Assembly: GCA_010029175.1 (NCBI GenBank)
Contig: RGNC01000120.1
Span: 1 to 6,270 of the forward strand
DNA length: 6,270 nt
Origin: Synechococcaceae bacterium WB8_1B_136
GTDB lineage: Bacteria > Cyanobacteriota > Cyanobacteriia > PCC-6307 > Cyanobiaceae
Direction: 5' to 3'
The translations under genes and the position numbers were made by a program. Below are positions 5,265 to 6,270 of the stretch, piece by piece (the stretch's first letter is position 1; each line of letters opens with the position of its first letter). Below the pieces are notes generated by a model. That model was not told the DNA's origin and ran no database searches. It was given only the letters and a program-made list of their open reading frames with translations.

Positions 5265-5294
5265 ACTATCCCCCATGGTTGGTGGTTTTGCCAA
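5265..5294 (-). promoter_or_regulatory. Candidate promoter of the ftsW-ccdA-ccs1 operon
   Basis: On the minus strand, TTGGCA (5294-5289, 5/6 to TTGACA) is followed after 18 bp by GATAGT (5270-5265, 4/6 to TATAAT). It begins only 3 bp beyond the apc terminator and precedes the ftsW TTG by about 24 bp. Transcription would start near 5258, leaving a leader of about 17 nt. Location and match together make it the best promoter candidate in this gap. Confidence 0.42.
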
Positions 5295-5296
5295 TG

Positions 5297-5321
5297 AAAA
5301 AGCCCGGCCGAAGGCCGGGCT
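5297..5321 (-). terminator. Rho-independent terminator of the apcABC operon
   Basis: On the minus strand a 9-bp perfect GC-rich stem, AGCCCGGCC / GGCCGGGCT (5321-5313 with 5309-5301), has a 3-nt loop (TTC). Four more T residues follow (5300-5297), continuing from the closing T of the stem. It sits about 40 bp after the apcC stop. The T-tract is on the minus-strand side only, so it acts on apc transcription and insulates ftsW. Confidence 0.9.
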
Positions 5322-5360
5322 GGTGAACATCAATGGCTGGCAATGATGGGGATGGCAACC

Positions 5361-5561
5361 TCAGTTGCCGACGTTGACCTGACGGCGACCGGTGACCAGC
5401 TCAACCTTCAGGATCTTGCCGCCCTGCTTCATGATTCGCTGCTGTTCAGCGAACCAGCTTTCGAAGGGCACCCACTTGGTGAAGAAGGTGTTCTGCAGCT
5501 CGCGCTGGGAACGGGTCTTCTCAGGGCAGGGGATGCAGGCCGTGACTTTGAACAGGCGCAT
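5361..5561 (-). CDS. apcC: Phycobilisome core linker ApcC (Lc 7.8)
   Basis: ApcC is the small linker that caps and stabilises the allophycocyanin trimers at the ends of phycobilisome core cylinders. The 66-residue product matches the family length and pattern throughout: MRLFKVTAC at the start, RSQRELQNTFFTKWVP in the middle, WFAEQQRIMKQGGKILKVELVTGR towards the C-terminus. This is the CpcD-like linker fold. ATG at 5561 is the standard start of the family. The gene lies 35 bp downstream of apcB and is the last gene of apcABC; a strong terminator follows. No Shine-Dalgarno sequence stands out, so translation may partly depend on the upstream apcB. Confidence 0.96.
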   Translation of the reverse strand: MRLFKVTACIPCPEKTRSQRELQNTFFTKWVPFESWFAEQQRIMKQGGKILKVELVTGRRQVNVGN

Positions 5562-5596
5562 GGGAGAGATCCGCAGGGTTTGCTGAAGCCAGTGGA

Positions 5597-6085
5597 TCAG
5601 TTACCCAGGCCGGAGCTGATGTAGTCGAAGTACACGCCCATTTCACGACCGGCGTCGGGACCCACCAGGGAGGCGGTGACTTCCTTCATGGCCTGGATCG
5701 ACTGAACGGTGGCGCCGATGGGCACGCCCAGGGAGTTGTAGGTCTCCTTGAGGCCATTCAGCACGCGCTCGTCGAGGATCGAGGTGTCACCGGCCAGCAT
5801 GGCGTAGGTGGCGTAGCGCAGGTAGTAGTCGAGGTCGCGGATGCAGGCCGCGTAGCGACGGGTGGTGTACATGTTGCCGCCCGGACGGGTGATGTCCGAG
5901 TACAGCAGCGACTTGGCCACGGCTTCCTTGATGATCGCGGAGGCGTTGGCGCTGATGGTGGCGGCGGCACGGACGCGCAGCTCACCGCTGGCGAAGTACT
6001 GCTCCAGACGTCCCATCGACGAACCGTCGAGGTAGAGACCCTGGACGTCGGCCTGGTTGATGACGTTGGTGATGGCGTCTTGCAT
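5597..6085 (-). CDS. apcB: Allophycocyanin beta subunit
   Basis: ApcB is the beta chain of allophycocyanin, the phycobilisome core pigment-protein that passes excitation energy towards chlorophyll. The 162-residue product is essentially full family length (usually 161). It starts MQDAITNVINQADVQG and includes SGELRVRA, KSLLYSDITRPGGNMYTTRRYAACIRDLDYYLRYATYAML and the tail GVYFDYISSGLGN. Cys81 in AACIRD is the phycocyanobilin attachment site. Asn71 in GGNMY is the conserved residue methylated in beta phycobiliproteins. A weak AGG precedes ATG 6085 by 4 nt. The gene lies 41 bp downstream of apcA and 35 bp upstream of apcC. The end GLGN differs slightly from the common CSGLS ending, within normal family variation. 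Confidence 0.98.
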   Translation of the reverse strand: MQDAITNVINQADVQGLYLDGSSMGRLEQYFASGELRVRAAATISANASAIIKEAVAKSLLYSDITRPGGNMYTTRRYAACIRDLDYYLRYATYAMLAGDTSILDERVLNGLKETYNSLGVPIGATVQSIQAMKEVTASLVGPDAGREMGVYFDYISSGLGN

Positions 6086-6126
6086 GGAACCTGATCGAAG
6101 AGGCGGTGGTTAGAGAGGAAGCAACC

Positions 6127-6270
6127 TCAGGAGAGGGCGCCGACGACGTAGTCGAAGTAGAAGCCAGCCTCTTCGGCATCAGCGCCGGTGAGCAGGCCCA
6201 TGGCGGCGTTCTTCATCTCGCGCACGGCTTCAGCCATGGCTTCGAGGGGGGTGCCCAGGGAGCGGTACAT
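6127..6270 (-). CDS. apcA: Allophycocyanin alpha subunit, C-terminal part (runs off the window)
   Basis: The minus strand from 6270 reads 47 codons and a TGA at 6129-6127, with no interruption. The peptide MYRSLGTPLEAMAEAVRE...GADAEEAGFYFDYVVGALS is the C-terminal helix region of ApcA: the SLGTP turn followed by the AGxYFDY tail shared by allophycocyanin subunits. The gene continues beyond the right edge, so the initial ATG seen at 6270 is an internal methionine. The chromophore Cys region is outside the window. ApcA pairs with ApcB in the (alpha-beta) monomer, and the pair is co-transcribed in cyanobacteria. About 114 N-terminal residues are missing, assuming the usual 161-residue length. 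Confidence 0.94.
   Translation of the reverse strand: MYRSLGTPLEAMAEAVREMKNAAMGLLTGADAEEAGFYFDYVVGALS

Noticed and set aside
5297..5321. The hairpin as a terminator for plus-strand transcription
   Set aside because: On the plus strand it is preceded by A residues and followed by TGGTG, with no T-tract. No plus-strand gene leads into it.
1..6270. A novel system, mobile element, CRISPR array or RNA gene
   Set aside because: The window is filled by known core genes in compact order. I found no direct-repeat arrays, transposase-like frames, terminal repeats, or tRNA/rRNA-like folds.

Overview
This is an ordinary core-genome window from a high-GC picocyanobacterium of the Synechococcus/Cyanobium (alpha-cyanobacterial) type. 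The evidence is an allophycocyanin operon (apcA-apcB-apcC), a cyanobacterial P-II protein with Ser49, System II cytochrome c maturation genes (ccdA, ccs1), a picocyanobacterial-style FtsW, and base composition of roughly two-thirds G+C by eye. Four copies of the cyanobacterial palindrome HIP1 (GCGATCGC) also fit. I cannot fix the species.

Layout, left to right. At 1-38 is the possible 5' end of an unidentified minus-strand gene. It is divergent from a plus-strand TlyA-type 2'-O-methyltransferase (150-983), with a short dyad in the gap between them. tlyA converges on glnB (P-II, minus, 999-1337) with 15 bp between the stops. glnB is divergent from queF (plus, 1508-1933) across a 170-bp promoter region, which holds a candidate NtcA box. 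queF converges on ccs1 with 0 bp between the stop codons. A tight minus-strand operon follows, in transcription order ftsW (5241-4033), ccdA (4007-3291), ccs1 (3283-1934). A strong rho-independent terminator (5297-5321) separates it from the upstream minus-strand apc operon: apcC (5561-5361), apcB (6085-5597), and the last 47 codons of apcA at the right edge.

Functional grouping. apcABC encodes the phycobilisome core subunits and core linker. CcdA and Ccs1 work together in thylakoid/periplasmic cytochrome c assembly (disulfide reduction and haem handling; CcsA is not in the window). They are co-directional with the septal peptidoglycan polymerase FtsW. P-II senses nitrogen/carbon status. QueF and TlyA act on tRNA queuosine synthesis and rRNA methylation respectively.

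I see no novel system, mobile element, CRISPR, tRNA or rRNA. The most useful leads are regulatory and architectural: an NtcA-like box with canonical spacing to a -10 for glnB that also overlaps a candidate queF -35; Tyr51 replaced by Phe in the P-II T-loop; stop codons embedded in inverted repeats at both convergent junctions; and a TTG start with a very short leader for ftsW. No stretch over 300 bases lacks a gene.
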